NCBI GenBank assembly: GCA_965237625.1
Contig: CBDEGD010000048.1
Span: forward strand, 62,001-126,000
Length of the DNA stretch: 64,000 nt
Direction of reading: 5' to 3'
Source of the DNA: JABDIP01 sp965237625
GTDB taxonomy: Bacteria; Pseudomonadota; Alphaproteobacteria; DSM-16000; Inquilinaceae
How positions within the stretch are numbered: position 1 is the first letter of the stretch; the number at the start of each line of letters is the position of its first letter. This document shows, piece by piece, positions 15,968 to 25,700 of the stretch. The translations under genes were made by a program, and so were the position numbers. The notes beneath the pieces are model-generated. The model ran no database searches, was not told the DNA's origin, and worked only from the letters and a program-made list of their open reading frames with translations.

Positions 15968-17937
15968 GATGTGGTCCAGGCGGCGACGCCGTGGCCGGCA
16001 AGCCGTTTTTGCCCAATCCGGAACGTCGCCCCGTCCGGTGCCGGAACGTCGATCGGGTCGGCGCCATAATTGAAGGCGAATTGCAGCCCGCCGCGGCGGC
16101 GCAGGCGCAAATCGCCGGGCAGGACATCGGCCGGCAGCCCGGCCAGCCCGGTCAGGTGATCGACGATGGCCTCCAGGAAGGCGTCGTCCGGCCAGCAGGC
16201 CAAATAGTGCCGGCCGCCATCGGCCACCAGCGCCGGACCGCCTGAGTCGAAACGGGCGACAGGGGCAAGACCGGTCTCCAGATCCTCGGCCCATCGCTGC
16301 GCCGTGAACCGGCGATTGCCCCAGGCGACGCCACGCTCGAGGCCGGGTCGCAGGCTGGCGACGCGGTTGACCTTGATCGGCAGGAACTCTGCCAGCGGTC
16401 CGGGCGGCATTGAGTCCGGAATCCGGAAACTTTCGGTCTTAGAGCCGGTGCGCGGTCCGAACAGCGTTACCCCGTCAAAGGCCCGGAACGCCGCCGTGGC
16501 GGCGTCGGAGACATAGGGCAGCGTCGGGACCACGACCATCGCATAGCCGTCCAGCGCCGCGCCCGGCGGCACCATGTCCACATCCAGCCCGCGACGGCGC
16601 AGCGCCGAGTACCAGTCGAACACCATTGTCAGATAGTCGAAATCCTGGCCCTGCGGCTGGATATCGCAGATCCAGCCCGCCTCGTAGTCGAAGACCAGCG
16701 CCACCGGCGCCCGGGTGCCGTCGGGCAGGGCGATGCCGGCGAGTTCCTCCCCGACCCGGCCGGCCTCCTCGCCGCCGACATCCAGCGTGCCATCCGGTCG
16801 GTAGAGGCCCGTGTGCATGTGTTCCTGGGCGAAGGGCGCCTGCCGCCAGCGGAAATAGGACACCACTTCGGCGCCATGCGCCAGCGCCTCCCATGTCCAT
16901 AGCCGAACCATGCCGGGCGCCGGCGAGGGATTCCAGGCAGCCCAGTTCACCGGTCCCGGCTGCTGCTCCATCACCCAGAACCTGCCGCGCCCGACGGCGC
17001 GGTAGATGTCGTGGTTGAAGGCGGCGATGTCCGGATGGCCGGATTCCGCATAGCGAACCTTGGTATCGTCGTCGAGCCGCGAGCGTTCGGTGAAGCCGAG
17101 CGGATAGCTGTCCCAGGCCGCAAAATCCAGCGGTTCACAGACCCGGAAATGGTCGAACTCCAGAAAGAACCCCATGAAATTGTGGGTAACGAACCGCCCA
17201 GGCGAGTGTCGGCGGAGGATCGCCACCTGGGCCCGGTTGAACTGGTCGATCTGGTCCGTGGCGAAACGGCGATAATCCAGCCAGTGGGACGGATTGGCCT
17301 CGGTCACCGTCAGGTTGGGTGGGTCGATCTCGTCCCAGTGGCGGTATTCCATGGCCCAGAACAGGTTGCCCCACGCCTCGTTCAGGGCGTCGATGGTGCC
17401 ATAGCGCTCTTTCAGGTAGGTCCGGAATGCCCGGCATGCGGCCGGGGAAAAGCTGAGCACGGTGTCATGGCAGCCATACTCGTTGTCGGTCTGCCAGCCG
17501 ACGACCGCATCGTGATGGCCATAGCGTTGCGCAAGCGAGGTGACGATGCGCACCGACTCCATGCGATAGGTCGGACTGGAAAAGCAGTAATGGCGGCGCG
17601 AGCCGAACCGTCGCGAGCGGCCATCGGCGTCGACCGGCAGAATCTCCGGATACTCGTCGACCAGCCATTTCGGCGGCGTCGCCGTGGGCGTCCCCAGGAC
17701 GACCTTCAGCCCAGCCTGTCCAAGGGTTTCCAGCGCCCGGTCCAGCCAGTCCCATTTATAGCAGTCGCGCTCGGGTTCGATCCGGCCCCAGGCGAATTCG
17801 CCGATCCGCACATAGCTAATCCCCAACTCCGCCATGCGTTTGGCGTCGCCGGGCCAATCGGCCTCCGGCCAGTGTTCTGGATAATAGCAAACGCCCAGCA
17901 TCGACCCGTCCCCAACGTCCGCCGGCCTTATTGCCAT
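15964..17937 (-). CDS. Beta-galactosidase, glycoside hydrolase family 42
   Basis: A 657-residue GH42 enzyme. A TIM barrel spans about 10-400 with acid/base Glu153 in WQTDNEYG and nucleophile Glu324 in WVMEQQPGP, followed by the trimerisation domain and a short C-terminal beta domain. It has no signal peptide, so it acts on imported galactosides. It is first in an operon with galT and galK, which use the released galactose. The upstream region carries a TTGACA box next to the candidate DeoR-family operator at 17986-18014. Confidence 0.96.
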   Translation of the reverse strand: MAIRPADVGDGSMLGVCYYPEHWPEADWPGDAKRMAELGISYVRIGEFAWGRIEPERDCYKWDWLDRALETLGQAGLKVVLGTPTATPPKWLVDEYPEILPVDADGRSRRFGSRRHYCFSSPTYRMESVRIVTSLAQRYGHHDAVVGWQTDNEYGCHDTVLSFSPAACRAFRTYLKERYGTIDALNEAWGNLFWAMEYRHWDEIDPPNLTVTEANPSHWLDYRRFATDQIDQFNRAQVAILRRHSPGRFVTHNFMGFFLEFDHFRVCEPLDFAAWDSYPLGFTERSRLDDDTKVRYAESGHPDIAAFNHDIYRAVGRGRFWVMEQQPGPVNWAAWNPSPAPGMVRLWTWEALAHGAEVVSYFRWRQAPFAQEHMHTGLYRPDGTLDVGGEEAGRVGEELAGIALPDGTRAPVALVFDYEAGWICDIQPQGQDFDYLTMVFDWYSALRRRGLDVDMVPPGAALDGYAMVVVPTLPYVSDAATAAFRAFDGVTLFGPRTGSKTESFRIPDSMPPGPLAEFLPIKVNRVASLRPGLERGVAWGNRRFTAQRWAEDLETGLAPVARFDSGGPALVADGGRHYLACWPDDAFLEAIVDHLTGLAGLPADVLPGDLRLRRRGGLQFAFNYGADPIDVPAPDGATFRIGQKRLAGHGVAAWTTS

Positions 17938-17985
17938 CGGTCGATGATGGCGGGCGCTCGCGGCCGATCACGTCACCCGGTTTAC

Positions 17986-18014
17986 GATTTTTTGTCAAGA
18001 TTTTGTATTTCTTT
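17986..18014 (-). promoter_or_regulatory. Promoter and candidate DeoR operator of the galactoside operon
   Basis: Read on the minus strand, AAATACAAAA (18001-18010) abuts TTGACA (17993-17998), about 55 bp upstream of the beta-galactosidase start. The same 10-mer and a TTGACA occur in the promoter of the DeoR-type gene (18836-18854). AT-rich A-runs of this kind are typical of DeoR-family operators. Confidence 0.55.
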
Positions 18015-18043
18015 CGCAGCGGGTTTCGTGTCCGCTCCGGGCA

Positions 18044-18817
18044 CTACGCGATGACGACCTCCAGCCCGGCCTTTCGCAGGCGCCGCACCGCATCGGGCGA
18101 GGCGTCGTCATCGGTGATCATCACATCCGCCCGGTCCAGCGGCGCCACGCGGGCGGTGGCGACATTCATCAGCTTGCTGTGGTCGAGCAGGAAGATCACC
18201 CGGCGGGCGGCGGCGATCATGGAATGCTTGACCTCCGCCTCGTCCAGATTGGTGTTGGTGAACCCCTTTTCCGGGTCGACGCCGTTGCAGCCGATGAAGG
18301 CGATATCCGCATTGACCTCACGCAGCAGCAGGGATGCGAAGGGCGCGACCAGGGAATGCTGCAGCGGGCGCAGCGTGCCGCCGCTGACGACGACCGTGAT
18401 GCCAGGGTGGTTCTCAAGCGCCAAGGCGATGTTCAACGCATTGGTGACCACCACCACATCGGTCAAATCGGGGGCCAGCGCCTTGGCCAGTTCGGTCGTC
18501 GTGCTGCCGACGTCGATGATGACGGTGTCGCCGCTGTGCACCATCTCGGCGCCGTTCCGGCCGATCCGCTTTTTCGCATCCGCATTGGTCTGGATGGTGA
18601 GTTCCAGCGGCATCTCGAAACGACGCGGGCGTATCGGCACCGCCCCGCCCCTGGTGCGGCGCAGCACCTGCTGCGATTCCAGATAATCCAGATCGGCGCG
18701 TACCGTCACCGCAGACACGCCCAGCTTCTCCGCCACCTCGGCGACATGGACGTTGCCGTCCTGCTGGAGTATCTCAACGATGGCCTGATGGCGCAGCGTG
18801 GCTTGGAGCGATGGCAT
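18044..18817 (-). CDS. DeoR-family transcriptional regulator
   Basis: A 257-residue repressor: an N-terminal winged helix-turn-helix (RHQAIVEILQQDG, VAEKLGVSAVTVRADLDYLE, residues 8-50) and a C-terminal DeoRC sugar-phosphate sensor domain with DVGSTTTELA, SGGTL and GCNGVDPEKGFT. It is directly upstream of the beta-galactosidase operon on the same strand, so it most likely represses it and releases on binding a phosphorylated sugar. It shares a promoter gap with the divergent lactate dehydrogenase gene. Confidence 0.93.
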   Translation of the reverse strand: MPSLQATLRHQAIVEILQQDGNVHVAEVAEKLGVSAVTVRADLDYLESQQVLRRTRGGAVPIRPRRFEMPLELTIQTNADAKKRIGRNGAEMVHSGDTVIIDVGSTTTELAKALAPDLTDVVVVTNALNIALALENHPGITVVVSGGTLRPLQHSLVAPFASLLLREVNADIAFIGCNGVDPEKGFTNTNLDEAEVKHSMIAAARRVIFLLDHSKLMNVATARVAPLDRADVMITDDDASPDAVRRLRKAGLEVVIA

Positions 18818-18835
18818 AGCTGACTGCTTTCCATT

Positions 18836-18854
18836 TTTTGTATTTTGCTGTCAA
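18836..18854 (-). promoter_or_regulatory. Candidate autoregulatory operator of the DeoR-type gene
   Basis: On the minus strand TTGACA (18849-18854) is followed by AAATACAAAA (18836-18845), the same 10-mer seen upstream of the beta-galactosidase gene. It lies 19-37 bp upstream of the regulator start, so binding here would block its own promoter and could affect the divergent ldh gene. Confidence 0.5.
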
Positions 18855-18938
18855 TCGAAAATCTCAGAAAGTCGTGAGCCAGCGCCGGAATAGAGGCCTG
18901 GGCCGCGGCCGGAATTACGCAGCCGAGAGGTGCTGACG

Positions 18939-19910
18939 ATGAAGATTGGGGTCATTGGTGCGGGAATGGTCGGGGCAACCGCCGCCTATGCCATGGTCAT
19001 GCGGGGTGTGGGCCGGGAGATCGTCCTTGTGGATCGCGATTTGAAGCTTGCGGAAGCCCAGGCCCAGGACATCACCCATGCCACGCCTTTCGCCTATCCG
19101 CTGCCGGTTCGCGCCGGAGACTATGCGGCGCTGGAAGGCGCCGGAATCGTGGTGCTGGCGGCCGGGGTCAGCCAAAAGCCCGGCGAGAGCCGTCTCGACC
19201 TGTTGGCGCGCAACGCACAGGTGTTCGGCGATATCCTGCCACAGGTGCTGGCGGTGGCGCCCGACGCGGTGCTGCTGGTGGCGACTAATCCGGTCGACGT
19301 CATGACACAGATCGCCACCCGGATCGCCACCCGGATCGCCACCCGGATCGCCAACGGGATATCCGGATTGCCGCCGGGCCGGGTGATCGGGTCGGGCACC
19401 GTGCTCGACACGGCACGGTTCCGGGGGCTGCTGGGCGCGCATCTCGGCATCTCGCCGAAATCGGTGCATGCCTATGTGCTGGGCGAGCACGGCGACAGCG
19501 AGGTCCTGTGCTGGTCGGGCGCGATCGCCGGCAATGCCCCCATCGACGATTTCGCCAATGCCCTGGGTCGACCGCTGAGCGATGCCATCCGCGCGGAAAT
19601 CGACGCCGGCGTGCGCCGGGCGGCCTATCGCATCATCGATGGCAAGGGCGCGACCTATTACGGTATCGGCGGCGGCATCGCCCGGATCGCTCAATGCATC
19701 GAAGCCGACGAGCGGGCGGTGCTGGCGGTGTCGATGGTGACGGCCCAGGTCGAAACCGTTGCCGATGTCGCCCTGTCGCTGCCAAGGGTGATCGGCGCCG
19801 GCGGGGTGATCGCCGATCTGTTGCCGGCGCTGGACGACCTTGAGCACGCCGCGCTCGGCCGCAGCGCGGCGATCCTGAAGGAAGCGGTGGAATCCGTGCC
19901 GTTGCCCTGA
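18939..19910 (+). CDS. ldh: L-lactate dehydrogenase with an in-frame tandem-repeat insertion
   Basis: A 323-residue NAD-dependent enzyme. GAGMVGA (8-14) binds NAD, QKPGESR carries the lactate-specific Gln79 and active-loop Arg, NPVD is at 117-120, and catalytic His184 is in GEHGDSE. Between NPVDVMT and SGLPPGRVIGSGT there are about 18 residues where LDHs have about 6; the excess is IATR repeated, encoded by 12-bp units at 19311-19353. The start at 18939 is preceded by GAGAGG. It is divergent from the galactoside regulator. Confidence 0.9.
   Translation: MKIGVIGAGMVGATAAYAMVMRGVGREIVLVDRDLKLAEAQAQDITHATPFAYPLPVRAGDYAALEGAGIVVLAAGVSQKPGESRLDLLARNAQVFGDILPQVLAVAPDAVLLVATNPVDVMTQIATRIATRIATRIANGISGLPPGRVIGSGTVLDTARFRGLLGAHLGISPKSVHAYVLGEHGDSEVLCWSGAIAGNAPIDDFANALGRPLSDAIRAEIDAGVRRAAYRIIDGKGATYYGIGGGIARIAQCIEADERAVLAVSMVTAQVETVADVALSLPRVIGAGGVIADLLPALDDLEHAALGRSAAILKEAVESVPLP
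19311..19353 (+). repeat. 12-bp in-frame tandem repeat inside ldh
   Basis: About three and a half copies of the unit ATCGCCACCCGG (residues Ile-Ala-Thr-Arg). A unit length divisible by three means that slippage changes protein length without shifting the frame. Confidence 0.9.
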
Positions 19911-19923
19911 CGGTTCCCGGCGC

Positions 19924-19978
19924 TAGTGTCCAGATTCTGAAATTCGCTATGGCGAATTACTGAATCAAAGGGACACTA
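19924..19978. repeat. TAGTGTCC palindrome
   Basis: A 55-bp imperfect palindrome with ends TAGTGTCC and GGACACTA and internal matching arms GATTCTGAAATTCG and CGAATTACTGAATC. It lies 13 bp after the ldh stop, in the convergent gap, in tandem with the 64-bp palindrome at 19991. Confidence 0.75.
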
Positions 19979-19990
19979 ACTATTTGATTC

Positions 19991-20054
19991 TAGTGTGATT
20001 CAGCTCCCGAAACTCGGCACATGAAATGTGCCGTATTTCAGAACCATCACACTA
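19991..20054. repeat. 64-bp TAGTGT/ACACTA palindrome
   Basis: The ends TAGTGTGAT and ATCACACTA frame a central GGCACATGAAATGTGCC palindrome. A second copy, inverted relative to it, lies at 33756-33819 after pgk, also exactly 64 bp. The CTA at 20052-20054 is the stop codon (TAG) of the cupin gene on the minus strand. Confidence 0.85.
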
Positions 20055-20384
20055 GCTTTCGCCGCCTTTCGGTCCCCAGAAAATCGCCCAGACCGAGAGG
20101 TCGTCGCTGAAGGTCTCGAAGCGGTGTTCCAGGCCGGCTGGGACGAAAATCAAATCGCCCGGCCCGAATTGCAGGCGCTCCTCGCCGCGCAGAAATGTCC
20201 CGCTGCCCGTCACCACGACATAGAATTCGTCCTTGTCGTGCGGCTTCTGATCGTCCTCACCGCGTGGTGCGTAAAGTCCCGCATACATGCTGCCATTGGC
20301 GATGACCTGAAGCCATTGGCGGTCCGGCAAGCCGGGCATGCGGCCTTGCGAGGCGGTGTAGTTGTGAAGCCAGTCCTGGTCCAT
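20052..20384 (-). CDS. Small cupin-domain protein
   Basis: A 110-residue single-domain cupin: PHDKDEFYVVVTGSG holds the first metal-ligand cluster, and PGDLIFVPAGLEHRFE the second with its His. It is a cytoplasmic beta barrel; many relatives bind a metal and act as small sugar or dioxygenase-type enzymes. The TAG stop is contributed by the edge of the 64-bp palindrome. It is convergent with ldh. The substrate is unknown. Confidence 0.85.
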   Translation of the reverse strand: MDQDWLHNYTASQGRMPGLPDRQWLQVIANGSMYAGLYAPRGEDDQKPHDKDEFYVVVTGSGTFLRGEERLQFGPGDLIFVPAGLEHRFETFSDDLSVWAIFWGPKGGES

Positions 20385-20553
20385 CGCGAGCCTCCTATTC
20401 GGTGCCGTTTCTCCGGACCCCTCAGCGATCCGCCGCGATCAGGCTATGCCGCGGAATTTCCCCGGCCCGGCGAAACATTGTCCGCCGACAAGGCAACGGC
20501 CGGCTATGACGAACCGGACAGCTGGTGGAGACGGTCGCTTGGAATGCCGAAGT

Positions 20554-21150
20554 TTACAGCAGCGCCGGATCGAGAATCAGTGTTAGGACGACTGCCGCCA
20601 TCACCATCGACACCAGGGACAGCGCCAGATGCCGGCCGCGGCTCTCCCCTGGGACGCCCACCAACGCCGGTGCTCCCCGATACAGGATGACCATCGCGTA
20701 GACGAAGCTGCCCAGCAATAGCAGGGCGCCGATGCCCGGAATTGGCTGCAGGGCGGTACTGACCATATGCGGGGTCAGCGCCAGGGCGACCAGCAGATAG
20801 GCGGCGTTGAAATCGTTGCGCCCACCCAAGATGCCCGCGAAAAAGCCGACCACCACAGCCCAGACGGCAATGCCGGCGAACTCGAATGCGATTCGCAGGA
20901 TGCTGTTGATGATCAGGTCGCCCGAACCGGGTATGTCCATCGCCGCCGCCTGGTATATCGGCTCGTAGAACGGTTGGAGCATCCAGAGCAGAAGGCCGTT
21001 GATCACGGAGGTCGCGACGACGATCGGCAGGACATGTTCCTTCGCGACGATTAGCCAAGAGGGCACCGGCTGGCTGTTATAGGCCAGCGTTTCCTGCGGT
21101 TTCGTGATCATGCCGTAGATCCGGCTAGCGGTAGCGGAGAAATCCACCAT
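20554..21150 (-). CDS. Yip1-domain integral membrane protein
   Basis: A 198-residue protein with about five membrane segments (residues about 40-62, 80-105, 115-135, 140-162 and 175-197), in the Yip1/YIPF pattern: an N-terminal RIYGMITKPQETL followed by hydrophobic helices. The start at 21150 has AGAAGGA upstream, so an N-terminal extension to 21219 is unlikely. Bacterial Yip1 proteins are of unclear function. It is divergent from the rRNA methyltransferase gene, with an 83-bp gap. Confidence 0.82.
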   Translation of the reverse strand: MVDFSATASRIYGMITKPQETLAYNSQPVPSWLIVAKEHVLPIVVATSVINGLLLWMLQPFYEPIYQAAAMDIPGSGDLIINSILRIAFEFAGIAVWAVVVGFFAGILGGRNDFNAAYLLVALALTPHMVSTALQPIPGIGALLLLGSFVYAMVILYRGAPALVGVPGESRGRHLALSLVSMVMAAVVLTLILDPALL

Positions 21151-21233
21151 CGATCCTTCTGTCCCAATTCTATCCGTTGCCGCCATTCGACGTGTCGCTT
21201 GCCGGCCCAGTATGAACATGGCAATTCACCGCT

Positions 21234-22526
21234 ATGGCACAAGCAAGGCGACGATCAGAAAAAACCCCGACGGTCATTCTGACAATTGACCGGATCGGCG
21301 GCGGGGGCGATGGAATCGCCGAGCATGAGGGCCGGCCGGTCTATGTGCCCCTCACCGTGGCGGGCGACGTGGTGCGCGCGCGGCTCGACGGACGGCGCGG
21401 CGATGGGCTAACCGCCTCGCTGGTCGAGATCATGACCGCCGGGCCGCGCCGCCAGGCTCCATCCTGCGCGCATTTCGGGGACTGTGGCGGCTGCGCCCTC
21501 CAACATCTGGACGAGGAAAGCTATCGCGCCTGGAAATGGACGCGGGTGCACACTGCCCTGTCGCGGCGCGGGCTTGGCGATGTTCCGATAACACCGGTGG
21601 TGTCGACACCGCAGGCCGATCGCCGCCGCGCCACCCTGGCGGCGCGACAGACCGCCGCAGGGCTGGTGCTTGGATTCAATGAACGCCGCCAGCATCGGAT
21701 CGTCGATCAGCGCGAATGTCCGGTGCTTCTGCCGGCTCTGGCCGGATTGATTCCGGCGCTGCGGCAAGTGCTGCAGCGGATTTTGGCCCCTGGCGAGGGG
21801 GCGGATGTCATGCTGGCGGCGCTCGATGGCGGCACCGACGTAACCATCGTCGCCAAGGGCGATCCGGATCTGGCCGCTCGTGAGATCCTGGCGGTTTTTG
21901 CTGATGAGGCCGATCTTGCCAGAATCGCGTGGCAGACGGGCAAGACGCCCCCGGAACCCGTGGCGCAGCGCCGACCCTGCACGGTCTCGTTCGACGGCGC
22001 CTCGGTGGCGGTGCCGGGGGGCGCATTCCTTCAGGCCAGTGCCACCGGGGAAGCGGCACTGACGCGAAATGTGTTGGAGGCGGTCGACGAGGCGGCGCAT
22101 GTCGGCGATCTTTTTGCCGGTCTGGGCACCTTCACATTCCCGCTGGCGCGGCGCTCCCGGGTGCATGCGGTGGACAGCGATGGAGACGCCGTGGCCGCGC
22201 TGGACGCGGCGGCGAGGCTCCGCTATCCGACCGGCCAGATCGCGGTGGAACGGCGCAATCTGAACCGGGATCCGCTTTCGGCCGACGAGCTGGGCCGGTT
22301 CGACGCGGTGGTGTTCGATCCGCCAAGGGCCGGCGCAGGCGCCCAGGCGGCCGAGCTTGCCCGCTCTGCGGTGCCCGTGGTGGCCGGCGTATCGTGCAAT
22401 CCCATCAGCTTCGCCCGCGACGCGGCGACCCTGGTCGCCGGAGGTTACGCGCTGGAAGGCGTGACGCCGGTCGACCAGTTCCTGTGGTCGGAACATGTGG
22501 AACTGGTCGGGGTATTTCGGCGTTAG
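21234..22526 (+). CDS. 23S rRNA (uracil-C5)-methyltransferase, RlmD/RumA type
   Basis: A 430-residue SAM enzyme. An N-terminal TRAM domain (15-65) is followed by the Fe-S cysteines Cys78, Cys84, Cys87 and Cys162, a Rossmann methyltransferase with DLFAGLGTF, DPPRAGAG, and the catalytic Cys in VSCNPIS. This is the RumA/TrmA family that methylates uracil C5 in 23S rRNA (U1939 in E. coli) or related sites; which site is used cannot be read here. It is a single gene with a convergent efflux operon downstream. Confidence 0.92.
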   Translation: MAQARRRSEKTPTVILTIDRIGGGGDGIAEHEGRPVYVPLTVAGDVVRARLDGRRGDGLTASLVEIMTAGPRRQAPSCAHFGDCGGCALQHLDEESYRAWKWTRVHTALSRRGLGDVPITPVVSTPQADRRRATLAARQTAAGLVLGFNERRQHRIVDQRECPVLLPALAGLIPALRQVLQRILAPGEGADVMLAALDGGTDVTIVAKGDPDLAAREILAVFADEADLARIAWQTGKTPPEPVAQRRPCTVSFDGASVAVPGGAFLQASATGEAALTRNVLEAVDEAAHVGDLFAGLGTFTFPLARRSRVHAVDSDGDAVAALDAAARLRYPTGQIAVERRNLNRDPLSADELGRFDAVVFDPPRAGAGAQAAELARSAVPVVAGVSCNPISFARDAATLVAGGYALEGVTPVDQFLWSEHVELVGVFRR

Positions 22527-22554
22527 TTGGTCACGCGATTTGGCACGCACACCA

Positions 22555-22711
22555 CCCCCTCACCCAACTCCGGCTAGGGCTCGGCCTTTGACCTTGCCAA
22601 GCGTTCTCAACCCTCTCCCCAAGGATAGGGGAACCCTAGCACTTCGGTTGATTTCCCTCTCCTCGGGGAGAGGGTGGGCCCCCGCGGCGAAGCCGCGGGA
22701 GGGCGAGGGGG
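22555..22711. repeat. CCCTCACCC-type palindromic repeat
   Basis: The outer arms CCCCCTCACCC (22555-22565) and GGGCGAGGGGG (22701-22711) enclose CCCTCTCC/GGGAGAGGG arms and a strong small hairpin CCGCGGCGAAGCCGCGG. It occupies the convergent gap between the methyltransferase and the RND pump. Similar copies lie at 25922-26056 and 33836-33956. Repeats of this look are common in proteobacterial genomes. Confidence 0.8.
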
Positions 22712-22752
22712 AAAAGCACAGTTTTGCGTTCTTCAGTTCTGACGCCACTGTA

Positions 22753-25700
22753 TTAGGCGGCCACCGGCGCATCGGCTTCGGGCGTTTCCTCCCGCGACAC
22801 CGTCGACAATCCGAAATCGTGCAGGATGGCGTAGGCCGAGGGGATCACGATCAGCACCAGGATCGTCGAGGCCATCAGCCCGAAGGCGATCGACGTCACC
22901 AACGGCACCAATACCTGCGCTTGCAGGCTGCGCTCGAACAGCAGCGGCAGCAGTCCGGCGATCGTCGTCACCGAGGTCAGCAGCACCGGGCGGAAGCGGT
23001 CGCGGCTGGCCTGACGCGCGGCATCCACCAGCGGCAGCCCGCCGGCGGCGTTGCGCTTGACGAAAGTGACCAGCAGGATGGAATCGTTGACCACGATACC
23101 AGCCAGGGACGCCATGCCCATCATGCTGGGCATCGACAGATCCAGCCCCATCGCCAGATGTCCCCAGACGACCCCGATCATCGCCATGGGAATTGCGATC
23201 ATCACGATGGCCGGCTCGATGTAGCTGCGGAACTGGAAGCTGAGCAGCAGGAATATGCCGAGCAGGCCGATTGCGAAACCGCGCAGCATCGACCCTCCGG
23301 TCTCATCCTGCTCGGCGGCCTGGCCCTCCAGGGCGACCGAGACGGAGGGGTAGCGGGTCTGCAACTCGGAAACGAAGTTGGCGCTGGTGTCGGCGATGAC
23401 CTCGTTGACATTGGCGACCAGGCTGTCGATCTCGCCGCGAATGGTGACCGTGCGCCGGCCCTCGATCCGCTGGATGCGGGCGAAGCCGCGACCCGGTTCG
23501 GCCCGCACCACCACCGGCAGGGGCGTCTGGCTTCCATCCGGCAGGGTGACGGAGAAGTAATCCAGATCGGCCAGGCTGTCCTGCGCGCCTGCCGCAAGTT
23601 GCACATCGATCTCGAAGCTTTCCGCGCCGACCTGGATTTCCGCCGCGGTCCGGCCCTGAAAGGCTGCCCTTAGCTGGTTGGCGATGTTGGCCGCGTCCAG
23701 CCCCTTGGCCAGAGCGCCCTCCCGCAGCACCAGACGGATTTCCGGCTTGCCGGGCCGCAAATCGTCCTGCAGATCCTGCACCCCGCGATAGCGCCCCAAC
23801 CAGCCCTGCAGATCCAGCGACGCCGCCTTCAGCGCCTCCAGATCGTCGCCCTGGAGGCGGATCTCGATTGGCAGGCCGGCTGGGCCGATCTGCGGTTCCT
23901 TGAAGGCCAAGGCGACGATGTCGGGGATCGAGCCGACCTCGTCACGCCACATATTCAGGACATCGTCGACCCGCGCGTCGCGCTGCTCCGCCTGCAGCAG
24001 ATCGGCGGTGACGGTCGCAAGATGCGCACCGCTCTCGAAAGCGTCGGCGTTGGCCCCGTATTGAATCAGGATGTTTCGGATCAGCGGCCGGCCGCCCGGC
24101 TGGCGCGGGGTGAAATCCGCATCGACCCTGCCCAAAGCCTCGACCAGCAGGTCCACGACCTCTTCGGTGCGGTCCAGCGGGGTTCCCTGTGGCAGTAGCA
24201 GACGCGCCTCGATCACGTCGCCGTCCAGATCCGGGAACGCGCGAAATTTCAGCACGCCACCGGCCAACATGCTGATCGACGCCAGGAAGGCCATGATCAC
24301 CAGCCCGACCGTCAGATAGCGCCAGCGCACCGCCGCATCGACAACCGGGCCGAGAATTGTCTCCCGGATCCGGGCAAACCTGATATCGAACCAATCGCGG
24401 AAACGGCTGCGGCCCTCATGATTCAAGGCGTGGAACATATGGTGCGGCAGGATTAGAAACGCCTCGATCAGGCTGACCGACAATGTGGCGATCAGCACCA
24501 CCGGCACCACCCGCAGCACCTGTCCGATATCGCCTTCCAGGAAGGCCAGCGGCGCGAACACACAGACGGAGGTGGTGAAGGACGATGCGACCCCGATCGC
24601 CACCTGGTTGGTGCCGTCGATGGCGGCGGCCTGCGGCTTCTTGCCCTGCTGCACATTGGTGGCGATATTCTCGGCGATGACGATGGCGTCGTCCATCAGC
24701 AGTCCGATGGCGATCAGCAGGGCCACCATGGTCAGCATGTTGATCGACATGCCCAGCAGGGTCATCAGGAAGAAGGTGCCGAAGAACGAGACCGGCAGCC
24801 CCATGGCGACCCAGAACGAGAACCGGATCGAGAAGAACAGCCAGAGCGCCAGGAACACCAGTACCAGACCGACCACGCCATTGTCGGTCAGCATGGTCAG
24901 CCGGTCCTCGACGATGGAGGCGATGTCGCGGGTCAGGACCAAGGACACGCCCGGCGGCGCGCGCGCCTGCTCGGATTCGACGAATCGCTCCACCGCCCCC
25001 ATGACCGCCAGGGTGTCCTGCTGCTTGGTCTTGGCGACCTGCAGGATCGCGGCACGATGCCCGTTGAACAGTACCCGGTCCTCATCGGTCTCAAACCGGT
25101 CGGTGATGGTGGCGATCTGTCCCAGGCGCAGCTCCGCCCCGGTATCGCCGCCCAGCACGACCAGATCGGCGAACCCGATCGTCGACTGCCGGCGGTCGGC
25201 GAAGCGGACCAGCACGTCGCGCTCCCCGGTCTCCACCGTGCCCGACGGCAGGTCGATGCTCTGACGCTCGACCATGGCGGCGATGTCCGAAACGCTAAGG
25301 CCGTATTGCCGAAGCGCAAGGGGGTCCAGGGCGATGCGGATCTGCCGTTCGGAAAATCCCTGTACCTCGACCTGGCTGATCTCCGGCAGGCGGGTAATGC
25401 GATCCTTGATCTGCTCGGCGTATTCCTTCAGATCCGGCTCGGCCATGGGGCCGGTGATGGCGATTGAGATCACCAGATCGGTCAGGTTGATCTGCGCGAC
25501 GACCGCGTCCTCGGCGACTTCCGGGAAATTGTCGATGGCGTCGATCTCGGTCTTCACATTGGTCAGGAAGCGGTCCATGGAGCCGCCCTTGATCATCTCG
25601 ATGGTCGCGCTGCCCAGGCTTTCTCGGGCCTCGCAGCGCACCTCTCCCAGATCGTTCAGCCCGTCCACCGCCTCCTCGATGCGTTGGCAGATAGCTTCCT

